A DNA stretch of 64,000 nt from CAZRXG01 sp964603985 (GTDB lineage Bacteria > Chloroflexota > Anaerolineae > Aggregatilineales > UBA3940), in NCBI GenBank assembly GCA_964603985.1, contig CAZRXG010000001.1:186001-250000 (forward strand), read 5' to 3'. A program made the position numbers and the translations under genes. The notes under the pieces are model-generated. The model was given only the letters and a program-made list of their open reading frames with translations. It was not told where the DNA came from and did not search any database. Positions 7,828 to 16,340 of the stretch are shown here, piece after piece (positions within the stretch are counted from its first letter, which is position 1; each line of letters opens with the position of its first letter).

Positions 7828-8481
7828 GTGCACGAAGAACTATTCGAGGCCATGGCCCGGAGTGTCATCGACGGTGAAGAAGAGATCGCCGTGGAGTTAG
7901 CACAGCGGGCCGTCACCGGGGACATCGATCCCCTGGAAGCCATCAACCGGGGGTTTGTCATCGGCGTGAACGAGGTCGGCGAGCGGTTTGGCTGCGGTGA
8001 GGTGTTCCTGCCCGACCTGGTGATGGCGGGCAAGGCGATGAAGGCCGCCATCGCCTTGCTGGAGCCGGAGATGACCCGCCGGGGCACCGAGCGCCAGGTG
8101 TTGGGCCGGGTGGTGCTGGGCACCGTCGAGGGCGACATCCACGAGATCGGTAAGATGCTGGTCGGCATCATGCTGACGGCGAACGGTTTTGAGGTCCACG
8201 ACCTGGGTGTGGACGTGCCGGTCGCGAAGTTCGTCGAGAAGGCGCGCGAGGTGAGCGCCGACATCGTCGGCCTGAGCGCCCTGCTGACCACGACGATGCC
8301 CCAGCAGAAGCGCGTCATTGAGCTGCTGGAGGACGGCGGTCTGCGCCATAGCGTCAAGGTGATGGTGGGCGGCTCGCCCGTCACCCGGAGTTGGGCCGAC
8401 GAGATCGGCGCGGACGGCTACAGCGAGGACGCCATCGGCGCGGTGAAGGTCGCCAAAGATCTGGTCGAGGCGTCGTCATGA
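7828..8481 (+). CDS. Corrinoid (B12-binding) protein of a methyltransferase system, MttC/MtbC-like
   Basis: A 217-residue methylcobamide carrier. The N-terminal four-helix cap domain (about 1-90) is followed by a Rossmann-like B12-binding domain with the motif D103-x-H105-x-x-G108 (EGDIHEIGKM), in which the histidine is the lower axial ligand to cobalt, then SALLTTTMPQQ and VMVGGSP. The open frame could begin at 7771, but GTG at 7828 has an AAAGGAG site 7 bp upstream and matches family length. Its stop overlaps the start of the MttB-like gene (ATGA), so the two are translated together and are likely methyl carrier and methyltransferase. Confidence 0.9.
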   Translation: MHEELFEAMARSVIDGEEEIAVELAQRAVTGDIDPLEAINRGFVIGVNEVGERFGCGEVFLPDLVMAGKAMKAAIALLEPEMTRRGTERQVLGRVVLGTVEGDIHEIGKMLVGIMLTANGFEVHDLGVDVPVAKFVEKAREVSADIVGLSALLTTTMPQQKRVIELLEDGGLRHSVKVMVGGSPVTRSWADEIGADGYSEDAIGAVKVAKDLVEASS

Positions 8482-9932
8482 GCCGCGAGATTACCTCTAT
8501 CAGCAGCCCCCGGTTGAGCCTCAACATTCTCAGCCGGGAGGACGTGGAGCGCATCCACACCGCCACACTGGATGTCATCGAGAAGACCGGCGTGCGCTTT
8601 CCCTCGCAGCGTGCGCTCGACATCTGGGAGGCTCACGGCGCGACCGTCGACCGGGACACCATGATCGTCCGGGTTCCCGGTCAGGTGATCGAAGAAGCGC
8701 TCAAGCACGCGCCGCCGACCTACATGCTGGCCGCCCGCGACCCGGCGCAGGATCTGCCGCTGGATGGCAATCACGTCTTCGTAGGCACCGACGGCTGCGG
8801 CGTGGAGGTGCTCGACCTGTACACCGCCGAGCGCCGCCGATCATGCTGGCAGGACGTGGCCGACATCGCACGCGTCGCCGATGCTGTGGAAGAGATCGCC
8901 TTCCACTGGGTGGCCGTCTCGGCGCAGGATCGCCCGCCCGAATCGCGCGGCCTGCACGAATTGCTCGCCATCTGGCAAAACTCGACCAAGCACGCCCAGA
9001 CGGAAAGCATTTACGCCACCGAGGCGGAAGCGCGGGCCGGTGTCGAGATGGCTGCCACCATTGCCGGGGGGCACGACGCTCTGCGCCAGCGCCCGGTGCT
9101 CTCGGTCATGCAGTGCACGGCACCGCCGCTGGGGCACGACGGCGGCAGCCTCAACGCCGCCCTGATCGCCGCCGAGGCGGGTCTGCCAGTCGGGTTCATG
9201 ACGATGGCCTCCTGCGCCTCGACCGGCCCGACGACGATGGCCGGTACGCTGGTCGTCGGCAACGCGGAGGTGATCAGCGCGCTGGCGCTGATCCAGCTTG
9301 CCTATCCCGGTGTGCCGGTCTTTTACGCCGCCGCCCAGACGGCGATGGATCTCCGCACGGGCGCTTACACCGGCGGCGGCCCGGAGGACTTCCTGTTCGG
9401 CGCGGCCACCAACGTGCTGTCCGACTTCTACGACGTGCCGCTCTCGATGGGGTCGTTTGCCACCGGTGCAAAGGAACCGGACTGGCAGGCGGGCATCGAG
9501 AACAGCCTCTCGACCTTTATGGCGTCGGTCGTCATGTCGGATATGCTGCTGGGCGTGGGGCTGCTGCACGGCAGTCGCATCTGGTCGTTTGAGCAGATGC
9601 TGATGGACTGTGAGATCTTCAGCATCGTGCACAAGATGATGGCCGGTATCCCGGTCAGCGACGAGACGCTGGCCCTCGACGTGATCGACGCGGTGGGGCC
9701 GGGTGGTCACTTTCTGGCACAAAAGCACACCCGCAAACACATGCACGACCTGTGGCAGCACACGCTGATGGACCGCCGCCCCTACAGCGTGTGGGAGGAG
9801 AAGCGCGATGGGGCCCGCGAGTGGGCGCGCGAAAAGGCGCAGCAGATTCTGGAGACGCACCAGCCTGAGACGCTCGACCCGAAGCTGGCCGCCGAATTGG
9901 AGCGTATTATCGCCTCGGTTGAAGAGGCGTGA
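8478..9932 (+). CDS. MttB-family methylamine:corrinoid methyltransferase, non-pyrrolysine type
   Basis: A 484-residue protein of the trimethylamine methyltransferase (MttB/COG5598) superfamily. It would transfer a methyl group from a quaternary or tertiary amine (glycine betaine, carnitine or similar) to the corrinoid protein encoded just upstream. Typical segments are ERIHTATLDVIEKTGVRF near the N-terminus, CASTGPTTMAGTLVVGNAEV, and QTAMDLRTGAYTGGGPEDFL. There is no in-frame amber codon, so it lacks the pyrrolysine of methanogen MttB and belongs with MtgB-like enzymes. ATG at 8478 overlaps the previous stop. Substrate is unknown. Confidence 0.88.
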   Translation: MSREITSISSPRLSLNILSREDVERIHTATLDVIEKTGVRFPSQRALDIWEAHGATVDRDTMIVRVPGQVIEEALKHAPPTYMLAARDPAQDLPLDGNHVFVGTDGCGVEVLDLYTAERRRSCWQDVADIARVADAVEEIAFHWVAVSAQDRPPESRGLHELLAIWQNSTKHAQTESIYATEAEARAGVEMAATIAGGHDALRQRPVLSVMQCTAPPLGHDGGSLNAALIAAEAGLPVGFMTMASCASTGPTTMAGTLVVGNAEVISALALIQLAYPGVPVFYAAAQTAMDLRTGAYTGGGPEDFLFGAATNVLSDFYDVPLSMGSFATGAKEPDWQAGIENSLSTFMASVVMSDMLLGVGLLHGSRIWSFEQMLMDCEIFSIVHKMMAGIPVSDETLALDVIDAVGPGGHFLAQKHTRKHMHDLWQHTLMDRRPYSVWEEKRDGAREWAREKAQQILETHQPETLDPKLAAELERIIASVEEA

Positions 9933-10067
9933 GACTAACCGTATCGCACGGCAACCTGTTATGGAGAAGCTGATCGTGGTCTGCCCTGTCTCGATCCTGA
10001 GCGGAAGCAGATCGTATTTGAAGGACTGAATACCGGGCAGGATAACCTGGCCAGAAGAGGGATTATA

Positions 10068-12305
10068 ATGGCACAATCTTCCGGTAGATCGTTGCTGTCT
10101 CGCCTGCTTGATGAGCTTCATCCCAGTCGCCTGCTGCCCGGCCTGACGGCGGGTCTGGTCATCGGAATCATCGTGGTGATCGTCTCGATCTCTTTTGCGG
10201 CCCTGATTTTCTCCGGCGATCTGGCCGGGTACGCCTCCACCGGGATGGGACTTGTGCTGTTCAGCGCCGTTGTCATGAGCCTTGTGACTGCGTTGACAAG
10301 CTCCTTCCCCGGCATGGCCGCCGTCCCGCAGGACACACCGGCGGCCATTCTGGCTCTGGTTGCAGCCGCGATTGCCTCCAACATGGCCCCTGACGCAGTG
10401 GGGGAGAGTGTCTTCCTCACAGTTGTCGCTGCCATCATACTGACTTCGCTGCTCACCGGCGTTTTCTTCCTGGCGCTGGGGTTTTTCAAACTCGGCAGCC
10501 TGATCCGGTTCGTCCCCTACCCGGTCATCGGCGGTTTCCTGGCTGGCACCGGCTGGCTCCTGATCCCGGGCAGCATCGGCGTCATGACGGGCATTTCCCC
10601 CACCCTGGCCCAACTCCCTCTTCTGTTTCAATCTGCGATACTGGCCAGGTGGCTGCCCGGTTTGATCTTCGCCGTGCTGCTGCTCGTGATCCTGCGCCGC
10701 GTCAATCACTTCCTGGTCATGCCCGCGATGCTGCTGGGGGCAGTCGGGCTGTTCTATATCGTCCTGTGGCTGACGAACACCCCGGTCGCCGAAGCGGGAG
10801 CGCAGGGCTGGTTGATGGGCCCGTTCCCGGAAGGTAGCCTCTGGCAGCCCACCCTGACCTTCCACGCGCTGGCGCAGGCGGACTGGTCGGCGATATTCGG
10901 GCAGATCGGCGGCGTGGCCACGATCCTGGCCGTCGGTGCGGTGGCTCTGCTGCTCAACGCCAGCGGGATCGAGCTTGTTGCCGAGCAGGACATCGACCTG
11001 GACCGCGAATTGCAGGTCGCCGGGCTGGGCAATATCATCGCCGGGCTGGGCGGTGGCTCCGCCGGTTACCAGGCCATGAGCCTGACGGCGCTGGGCTACC
11101 GGGTCGGCGCGAGAAGCCGCCTGATGGGCCTGTTCGCGACAGCCGTGTGCGGCGTGGCGCTCATCTTCGGAGCGTCCCTGCTGTCTTTCTTCCCCAGGGT
11201 GGTGTTGGGCGGCCTGCTGATGTTCCTCGGTCTGGCCTTTCTGGTCGAGTGGCTGGTCGATGCCTGGGCGACGCTCCCCAAGACCGACTACGCCGTCGTT
11301 CTGCTGATCGTGGTCGTGATCGGCGCGGTGGGCTTTCTAGAGGGTGTCGGCGTCGGCTTGGTCGCGACCATCATCCTGTTTGTCGTCAACTACAGCCGCG
11401 TCAGCGTGGTCAAAGACTGCCTCTCCGGTGTCACCTACCACAGCAACGTCGAGCGCCCCCGCCTCTATCGTCAGATCCTACAGCGCAAAGGCCACTGGCT
11501 CTACGTCCTCAGGCTTCAGGGGTTTATCTTCTTCGGCACGGCCCACGGGCTGCTGGAGCAGATCCGCCAGCGCATCGACGCCCCCAACCTCTCGCCCCCG
11601 CGCTTCGTCGTGCTTGACTTCCGCCTGGTGACCGGTCTCGATTCGTCCGCCGTGTTCAGCTTCGTCAAGCTCCGGCAACTGGCCCAGCGGCACGGTGTTG
11701 TGCTGGTGTTCACCCACCTCTCGCCCGGTATCCGCCGCCGGGCGGAGAAGCTGGTCTTTGAGGACGGCGAGGGTCACATCTTCCCCGACCTGGATCACGG
11801 GGTCGAGTGGTGCGAAGACCAGATGATCGCCACCGTCGAAAGCACCGGCCTGGCGACCCGCCCCAAAACCCTCACCGATCAGCTCACCGAGGCCCTCCCC
11901 GGCCCCGACGATGTGGCTCGCCTGATGGAGTATCTACGGACGGAGAGCGTCGATCCAGGGGATTACCTGGTGCGCCAGGGCGACGCGCACGGGGGGATTC
12001 ACTTCATCGAGTCGGGCCAGGTGACCGCCCTCCTGGAGCAGGACGACGGCAGCACGCTTCGCCTACGAACCATGAGCGCCGGTACGGTGATCGGCGAGAT
12101 GGGCGTCTACCTGAGCGCACCGGCCTCTGCTTCGGTCGTGGCCGAGCAGCCCACGACACTCTATATCCTGTCCGCCGACGCGCTCGCCCGGATGGAGGTG
12201 GACGACCCTGCCCTCGCCTCGGCCTTTCACCGCTTCATGGCAGGGCTGCTGGCCGAGCGGCTGGACGGTGCCACCGACACCATTCAGGCCCTTCTCCGCG
12301 ACTGA
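10068..12305 (+). CDS. SulP-family anion transporter with STAS and cyclic-nucleotide-binding domains
   Basis: A 745-residue protein. Residues 20-440 form the SulP (SLC26-like) membrane domain, with about 12 hydrophobic segments and motifs such as SSFPGMAAVPQDTPAAI and GGGSAGYQAMSLTALGYR. A STAS domain (about 465-580, including FVVLDFRLVTGLDSSAV) follows, then a C-terminal cyclic-nucleotide-binding fold (about 615-735; DYLVRQGDAHGGIHFIESG and GTVIGEMGVYLSAPASASVV). It probably moves sulfate, bicarbonate or another anion, with the two soluble domains sensing cell state. It is preceded by an AGAGGG site and not tightly linked to the methyltransferase pair. Confidence 0.9.
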   Translation: MAQSSGRSLLSRLLDELHPSRLLPGLTAGLVIGIIVVIVSISFAALIFSGDLAGYASTGMGLVLFSAVVMSLVTALTSSFPGMAAVPQDTPAAILALVAAAIASNMAPDAVGESVFLTVVAAIILTSLLTGVFFLALGFFKLGSLIRFVPYPVIGGFLAGTGWLLIPGSIGVMTGISPTLAQLPLLFQSAILARWLPGLIFAVLLLVILRRVNHFLVMPAMLLGAVGLFYIVLWLTNTPVAEAGAQGWLMGPFPEGSLWQPTLTFHALAQADWSAIFGQIGGVATILAVGAVALLLNASGIELVAEQDIDLDRELQVAGLGNIIAGLGGGSAGYQAMSLTALGYRVGARSRLMGLFATAVCGVALIFGASLLSFFPRVVLGGLLMFLGLAFLVEWLVDAWATLPKTDYAVVLLIVVVIGAVGFLEGVGVGLVATIILFVVNYSRVSVVKDCLSGVTYHSNVERPRLYRQILQRKGHWLYVLRLQGFIFFGTAHGLLEQIRQRIDAPNLSPPRFVVLDFRLVTGLDSSAVFSFVKLRQLAQRHGVVLVFTHLSPGIRRRAEKLVFEDGEGHIFPDLDHGVEWCEDQMIATVESTGLATRPKTLTDQLTEALPGPDDVARLMEYLRTESVDPGDYLVRQGDAHGGIHFIESGQVTALLEQDDGSTLRLRTMSAGTVIGEMGVYLSAPASASVVAEQPTTLYILSADALARMEVDDPALASAFHRFMAGLLAERLDGATDTIQALLRD

Positions 12306-12380
12306 CAGCGCCACCGGAAGGGCGTCTGGCCGGTGACAACGACGCTTTGGAGGTTGTGCCGGGTTCTCGTGATTTTTCGC

Positions 12381-12416
12381 AAAACATCTCGCCATTCATA
12401 ACAGGCGAGGTGTTTT
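12381..12416. terminator. Bidirectional terminator between SulP transporter and bc-complex operon
   Basis: A 13-bp stem with one G-T pair (AAAACATCTCGCC at 12381-12393 with GGCGAGGTGTTTT at 12404-12416) and a 10-nt loop. The A/T ends provide a T-run on both strands. It lies between the convergent genes ending at 12305 (+) and 12475 (-). Confidence 0.85.
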
Positions 12417-12474
12417 CATATCGCTGTTTTGACCGGCGTGGCGGCAACCGCCCGCGCCAATCCTCCTGCCCCGG

Positions 12475-13245
12475 TCACTGCGTCTTCAGGAACGCAATAA
12501 TGGCGTCGACCTGCTCCTGGGTCAGCAGCCGCCCATATTCGGGGAACATCGACGCGTTTTCAAAGCCGGGCGGTTTATAGGCTGCGGGTGTGACAATTGA
12601 GGTGAAGAGGTAAGTCTCCGTGGACTGCCGCCGGACGCGCTTGTCGGCCGTCCTGCCAATGTCCTGCAATGATGGGCCGACGAGCACCGATCCGTCAAGC
12701 GAGTGGCACATCGAGCAGGCCGGAGCGTACTCGGTGCCGTTGTAGAACAACTCCTCCCCCAGAACGACCATCGGATCGGGCGTTGGCTCCGGGCTGATAG
12801 ACCGGACGATGTTCGTTCCAACCTGCAAGGCCCAGCTTGCACGGTCATCCCAGCGCAGCACGTACCCGGTGAAATCAATGAAGAGCGTCAGCAACAGCAG
12901 GCTTATGCCGATCAGCCAGTTGGAGCGACGCTTCTTGTAGCCACCGCTGAAGATGACGCGCATCATGTGCAGCGTCACCACGATCACCATTGCCTGGGCT
13001 GCCCAGTAGTGCATGTTGCGGATCAGCCAGCCGTACGGCACGACGTAGGCGATCAGTTTGACGCTGGCGTTGGCCTCCTCCGGCGTCGGCACGTAGAAGA
13101 ACATCTCCAGGATGCCGGTCACCAATAGGATGGCGAACAGCGCCGCGCTGATCGCGCCCAGGTGGAAGGTATACATGAAGCGGGCTGCAGGGGTTGGCGT
13201 GATGGGCCTGCGCAGGTGTTCGTAGAAATTAGGACGACGAGCCAT
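12475..13245 (-). CDS. Truncated cytochrome b (helices A-C) fused to a C-terminal cytochrome c domain
   Basis: A 256-residue protein. Residues 20-145 match cytochrome b/b6 helices A, B and C: FHLGAISAALFAILLVTGI, YGWLIRNMHYWAAQAM, and LFIDFTGYVLRWDD followed by WALQVG. H79 and H93 are 14 apart, as in helix B of cytochrome b. Helix D with its two heme ligands is absent; the chain instead continues, on the outer face, into a monoheme cytochrome c domain with CSMCH (C177, C180, H181) and a likely axial Met at 233. The start is ATG 13245 with AAGG upstream. It is the last gene of an operon after the helix-D/subunit-IV protein and a Rieske protein. It should reside in the membrane and take part in quinol oxidation. 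Confidence 0.85.
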   Translation of the reverse strand: MARRPNFYEHLRRPITPTPAARFMYTFHLGAISAALFAILLVTGILEMFFYVPTPEEANASVKLIAYVVPYGWLIRNMHYWAAQAMVIVVTLHMMRVIFSGGYKKRRSNWLIGISLLLLTLFIDFTGYVLRWDDRASWALQVGTNIVRSISPEPTPDPMVVLGEELFYNGTEYAPACSMCHSLDGSVLVGPSLQDIGRTADKRVRRQSTETYLFTSIVTPAAYKPPGFENASMFPEYGRLLTQEQVDAIIAFLKTQ

Positions 13246-13285
13246 AATACACAACCTTGCTTGGCGGAAGGATCAAGGCAGCGCC

Positions 13286-13777
13286 CTAAGAGGCGGACAG
13301 CCGGAAGTCGGGCTCGACCTGGTCGGCGCGATCTACGACGAGCTGCCCGTCGCTGCCCCAGGAGAGCCGCACAAACCGCAGTGGGAGGGTGGCCGGACCG
13401 TGCATCACAGTGCCATCCTGGGCAAACCGGCTGCTGTGGCAGGGGCAGTAGTAGGTGCCGTCGGGCTGGAGGTTGACCGTGCAGCCGAGGTGCGTGCAGA
13501 TCCCGTCAACGGCGTAGAAGCCCGCTCCATCCTTATGGAGCCACACCTGTGCCTCCTCGACGTAGACCGGTAGTTCGGGCAGGTTCGCGGGCGCTCCCAG
13601 CGTGAAACGCGTGACCTGTGTCGCAGGCGGCTCGAAGCGTATGTATCTGAGCAGTTCGGCCACGCTCGCCGCAAGCGGAACGGCCCAGGCAAAGTTCAGT
13701 ATCCCTTTCAGCGCTTCGCGGCGTGTCAGCGATTTCGCGGTTGATTTGACACTCGATGCGATCGATTTTACAGACAT
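13286..13777 (-). CDS. Rieske [2Fe-2S] protein of a cytochrome bc-type complex
   Basis: A 163-residue Rieske subunit. The cluster boxes are CTHLGC (C94, H96, C99) and CPCHSS (C111, C113, H114); C94, H96, C111 and H114 should bind the [2Fe-2S] cluster and C99-C113 form the stabilising disulfide. The N-terminus has a twin-arginine-like LTRREALKG and one hydrophobic helix (about 25-45) that would be exported by Tat and stay as an anchor. It sits between the helix-D/subunit-IV gene (4 bp upstream) and the cytochrome b/c fusion gene (40 bp downstream), completing a quinol oxidase module. Confidence 0.92.
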   Translation of the reverse strand: MSVKSIASSVKSTAKSLTRREALKGILNFAWAVPLAASVAELLRYIRFEPPATQVTRFTLGAPANLPELPVYVEEAQVWLHKDGAGFYAVDGICTHLGCTVNLQPDGTYYCPCHSSRFAQDGTVMHGPATLPLRFVRLSWGSDGQLVVDRADQVEPDFRLSAS

Positions 13778-13781
13778 TCAG

Positions 13782-14465
13782 TCACCTCAAGGCAGCACGG
13801 ACGGTCAGTCCAAGAACGATCAGGAACAGCACGGTCAGGATAATCTGGGCAACCCGGCCTTGGCGGTTGAACCACACAGCGATGCCTTCATTCGACCGGT
13901 CCGTGTAGGGCAGCAAAGTCAGCAGCAGGACGACCACCATAGGCACCAGCACCCCCGCAATCGCCGGGGGCCAGATGCGTAGCAGTTCCTGCACCCAGAT
14001 AAAGATCCAGGGCGCTTTTGAGTGCTCGGTCAGCGAGCCTATCTCGGCGGCTTTGCCAACCGGCACGTCAACGAAAGCCGAAATAATTACCAGGGTCGCG
14101 ATGGTGATGAAGAAGGTGAGTGTCTCGCGGCGGACGATCACGGCGCGGTCGACCTTCTCCACTTCCTCCTCAGGCGATTCGCGCTCCGGGCTGGAGACTC
14201 CCCCGTCCCGGCGAACGCGAAATCCGTGCCAGGCGATCAGCAGCAGCATCGGGACCGACAGCCCCATCACGTGCCAGGCGTAAAAGCGCAACAGCGTCAC
14301 CTCGCTGATGGTCGGGCCACCGACGATCAGCCGGTACAGGGCTTCTCCCAGGGTAAGCGGTCCCTCGTCCCCAGTAGCGGGGGCTGCACAGGCCGCCAGG
14401 AGGAAAGCGCTCCCCGCGAGCAGGATGCCCAGAACGATCCTGGTTCTAAGCACTGGTTTGGCCAA
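13782..14465 (-). CDS. Cytochrome b helix D plus subunit-IV-like protein with lipoprotein-type signal
   Basis: A 227-residue membrane protein. An N-terminal hydrophobic segment ends in LLAAC (C26), a good lipobox. Residues 36-90 align with the end of cytochrome b6: LGEALYRLIVGG, LLRFYAWHVMGLSVPMLLL, then IAWHGF. H65 and H80 are 15 apart, exactly the helix-D heme-ligand spacing. The rest has three helices with KAPWIFIWVQELL, PPAIAGVLVP and LLPYTD, which match subunit IV or the C-terminal half of cytochrome b; the Qo-site PEWY is replaced by APWI. Start is TTG with GAGGAG upstream. First gene of the operon. It supplies what the cytochrome b/c fusion lacks. Confidence 0.85.
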   Translation of the reverse strand: MAKPVLRTRIVLGILLAGSAFLLAACAAPATGDEGPLTLGEALYRLIVGGPTISEVTLLRFYAWHVMGLSVPMLLLIAWHGFRVRRDGGVSSPERESPEEEVEKVDRAVIVRRETLTFFITIATLVIISAFVDVPVGKAAEIGSLTEHSKAPWIFIWVQELLRIWPPAIAGVLVPMVVVLLLTLLPYTDRSNEGIAVWFNRQGRVAQIILTVLFLIVLGLTVRAALR

Positions 14466-14762
14466 ATTGTCTCCTCACGTCGTCACACGTTGTCACAGGC
14501 CCTTTTCAGGTTGGCGGGCACTATTCTACCGCGTCGGGGGAATTTCTTGTAGGACAAAATCCCGTTTCGAGGAATATTGCCTGACATTTATCACCTTTTG
14601 GTCGTGGCACAAGGCACTATCGGTACACGCATTCTGTCTGCTACAGTAAGCGTGGACAGCCCACAACTTCACCAATGAACCGGGTTGACCGTTTTCACGC
14701 GGGGGCCGTGAGCATAAGTACACTGCATTTCCCTAGGTCGTTCCAGGAGTCTCGGCTGCGTA
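14466..14762. promoter_or_regulatory. Divergent region between bc-type operon and multiheme cytochrome gene
   Basis: No gene seen. Near the minus-strand start are clustered GTGAC repeats (read on the minus strand, about 14474-14497), including GTCACAGGCCC on the plus strand, an 11-base match to 564-574 in the oxidoreductase divergent region. I see no clear -35/-10 pair. Confidence 0.35.
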
Positions 14763-16142
14763 ATGAGTCGTTCACTTGATCGCGCAAAGAAATCGCTACC
14801 GCGCGTTAATTACGCCGTCCTGATCGGCACCGCTGTGCTGATCGTTGCACTGATCGTGGCGGGGATAAGACAGGCGCGCCCGTCCTGGCACCGCTACACC
14901 GGCAGTGCCCAGGTGCGCATTCTGACACCCACTCTGACCGGCGAGCCGGAGCTTTGCCTGACCTGCCACTACGGCATCCAGGAGATCAGCGTGGCACACC
15001 AGGTCGACGCCTTTGGCTGTGTGGTGTGCCACGGCGGCGACCGTCTCTCACTCGACGAGGAAACCGCCCACCAGGACTTGATCGGGGGACGCAATCCCTC
15101 CGATCTGGCCGTCGTCCAGCAGGGCTGCGGCAGCAGCGATTGCCACGGCGGCAGCCCCGAAGACGCCCGTGACCACATCGCCCGCGTCGAGCGTAACGTG
15201 AGGACGACCTACGCAGGCGCGATCAACCAGGTGCTTCTCAGTCTCAACCAGATCGACGAGGGCGATTTGCTTTATGGCGTCGAGGCGGTGGAGGACGGCG
15301 ATCCCGTCCACCCGGAGGCAGTTGCCGCGCTGCAAACGTTCGACCCGGCAGACTTCGACAACCCGCTCATCACCACGTTTGGCGAAGATTGCCAGACCTG
15401 CCACCTGAGAGCCGAGCCGGTCGACGAGCCTTATCACTACCGCAGCGTCGGCTGTGCAACCTGCCACGTGCTGTATAACAGCACCGGGCTGTACACCGGC
15501 GACGACCCAACCATCCCCCATGACGAAGCGGGCCACATGGCGCAGCACCGCCTCACCACCCAGATCCCGTTCACTCAGTGCAACACCTGCCACAACCGGG
15601 GTAACTACTCTGTGGAGCAGATGTCGTTCACCCCGCGCGACGACGTTCCTTCGCCGCATGCCCTGCCCTCCGACCCGACCAAGTACCGGCTGGCCCAGTA
15701 CTACCAGCCCACCACGCTGTACGCGCTGTGCGAATGGGAGCTTGACTGCATCGACTGCCACACGGCCAGAGAAGTGATGGGCGATGGTGATATTCACCCC
15801 AACCAGGCAAGCGCGCAAAGCGTCCAGTGCCGGACCTGTCACGGCACGCCAGACGAGCTGCCTACCTTCGTCACCGTCACCGACACCGACAACCCCACGG
15901 TGCGGCGCGCCGACCTCAATCCCTATTATGACGTTATCGTCGGCACCCAAGTGCTCCTGGCTCCGGATGGTGATACGCTGGGGGCCGTCCAGCTTGTCGG
16001 CGATCAGGTTGTGCAGATCGGCAAGGTGACGGGCCGTCGCTTCATCATCCCGATGGTGATGGGGTCGGACTGCCCGCAGGACCCGGAGCAGCAGGAGGCC
16101 TACTACTGCCGCCAGTGCCATGCCGTCAACGCGTCACAATGA
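14763..16142 (+). CDS. Membrane-anchored multiheme cytochrome c (eight CxxCH plus one CX4CH)
   Basis: A 459-residue protein with one N-terminal membrane helix (about 17-35) and no cleavage site evident, then a long exported domain. Canonical heme motifs have their first cysteine at residues 65, 86, 210, 231, 273, 329, 356 and 449. A ninth possible site, C122-GSSD-C127-H128, has a four-residue gap instead of two. A TPR- or cupin-like domain is not evident. It is transcribed divergently from the split bc-type operon, about 300 bp away, so it is a candidate electron partner of that complex. Its terminal reaction (nitrogen, sulfur or external acceptor) cannot be read from the sequence. Confidence 0.88.
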   Translation: MSRSLDRAKKSLPRVNYAVLIGTAVLIVALIVAGIRQARPSWHRYTGSAQVRILTPTLTGEPELCLTCHYGIQEISVAHQVDAFGCVVCHGGDRLSLDEETAHQDLIGGRNPSDLAVVQQGCGSSDCHGGSPEDARDHIARVERNVRTTYAGAINQVLLSLNQIDEGDLLYGVEAVEDGDPVHPEAVAALQTFDPADFDNPLITTFGEDCQTCHLRAEPVDEPYHYRSVGCATCHVLYNSTGLYTGDDPTIPHDEAGHMAQHRLTTQIPFTQCNTCHNRGNYSVEQMSFTPRDDVPSPHALPSDPTKYRLAQYYQPTTLYALCEWELDCIDCHTAREVMGDGDIHPNQASAQSVQCRTCHGTPDELPTFVTVTDTDNPTVRRADLNPYYDVIVGTQVLLAPDGDTLGAVQLVGDQVVQIGKVTGRRFIIPMVMGSDCPQDPEQQEAYYCRQCHAVNASQ

Positions 16143-16340
16143 TCGGCAGGCTGTCGCCAGCATAGGCGTGGCTGCCTCGTCCAGGCGGTCTGGCGGGTAT
16201 CTCACGCATGTAACGCTTGTTGCTGCATATTCGATGCCTGTGGTAAGATGGGGCTGGCTACAATAACTTGAGTGCAGCCCTTACCCTCGATTTGCTGCAC
16301 GGTGCTGCCTTCGCTGCCTGGACCGGCAAAGGGATTTGCC

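Noticed and set aside
8478..9932. Pyrrolysine-encoding amber codon in the MttB-like gene
   Set aside because: No in-frame TAG is present, so the enzyme is of the non-pyrrolysine group.
8841..10865. Long open frame (674 codons) on the strand opposite the MttB gene and the start of the SulP gene
   Set aside because: It is antisense to two well-supported genes, has low-complexity Arg/His/Gln-rich composition and no family motif. It arises from GC-rich third positions.
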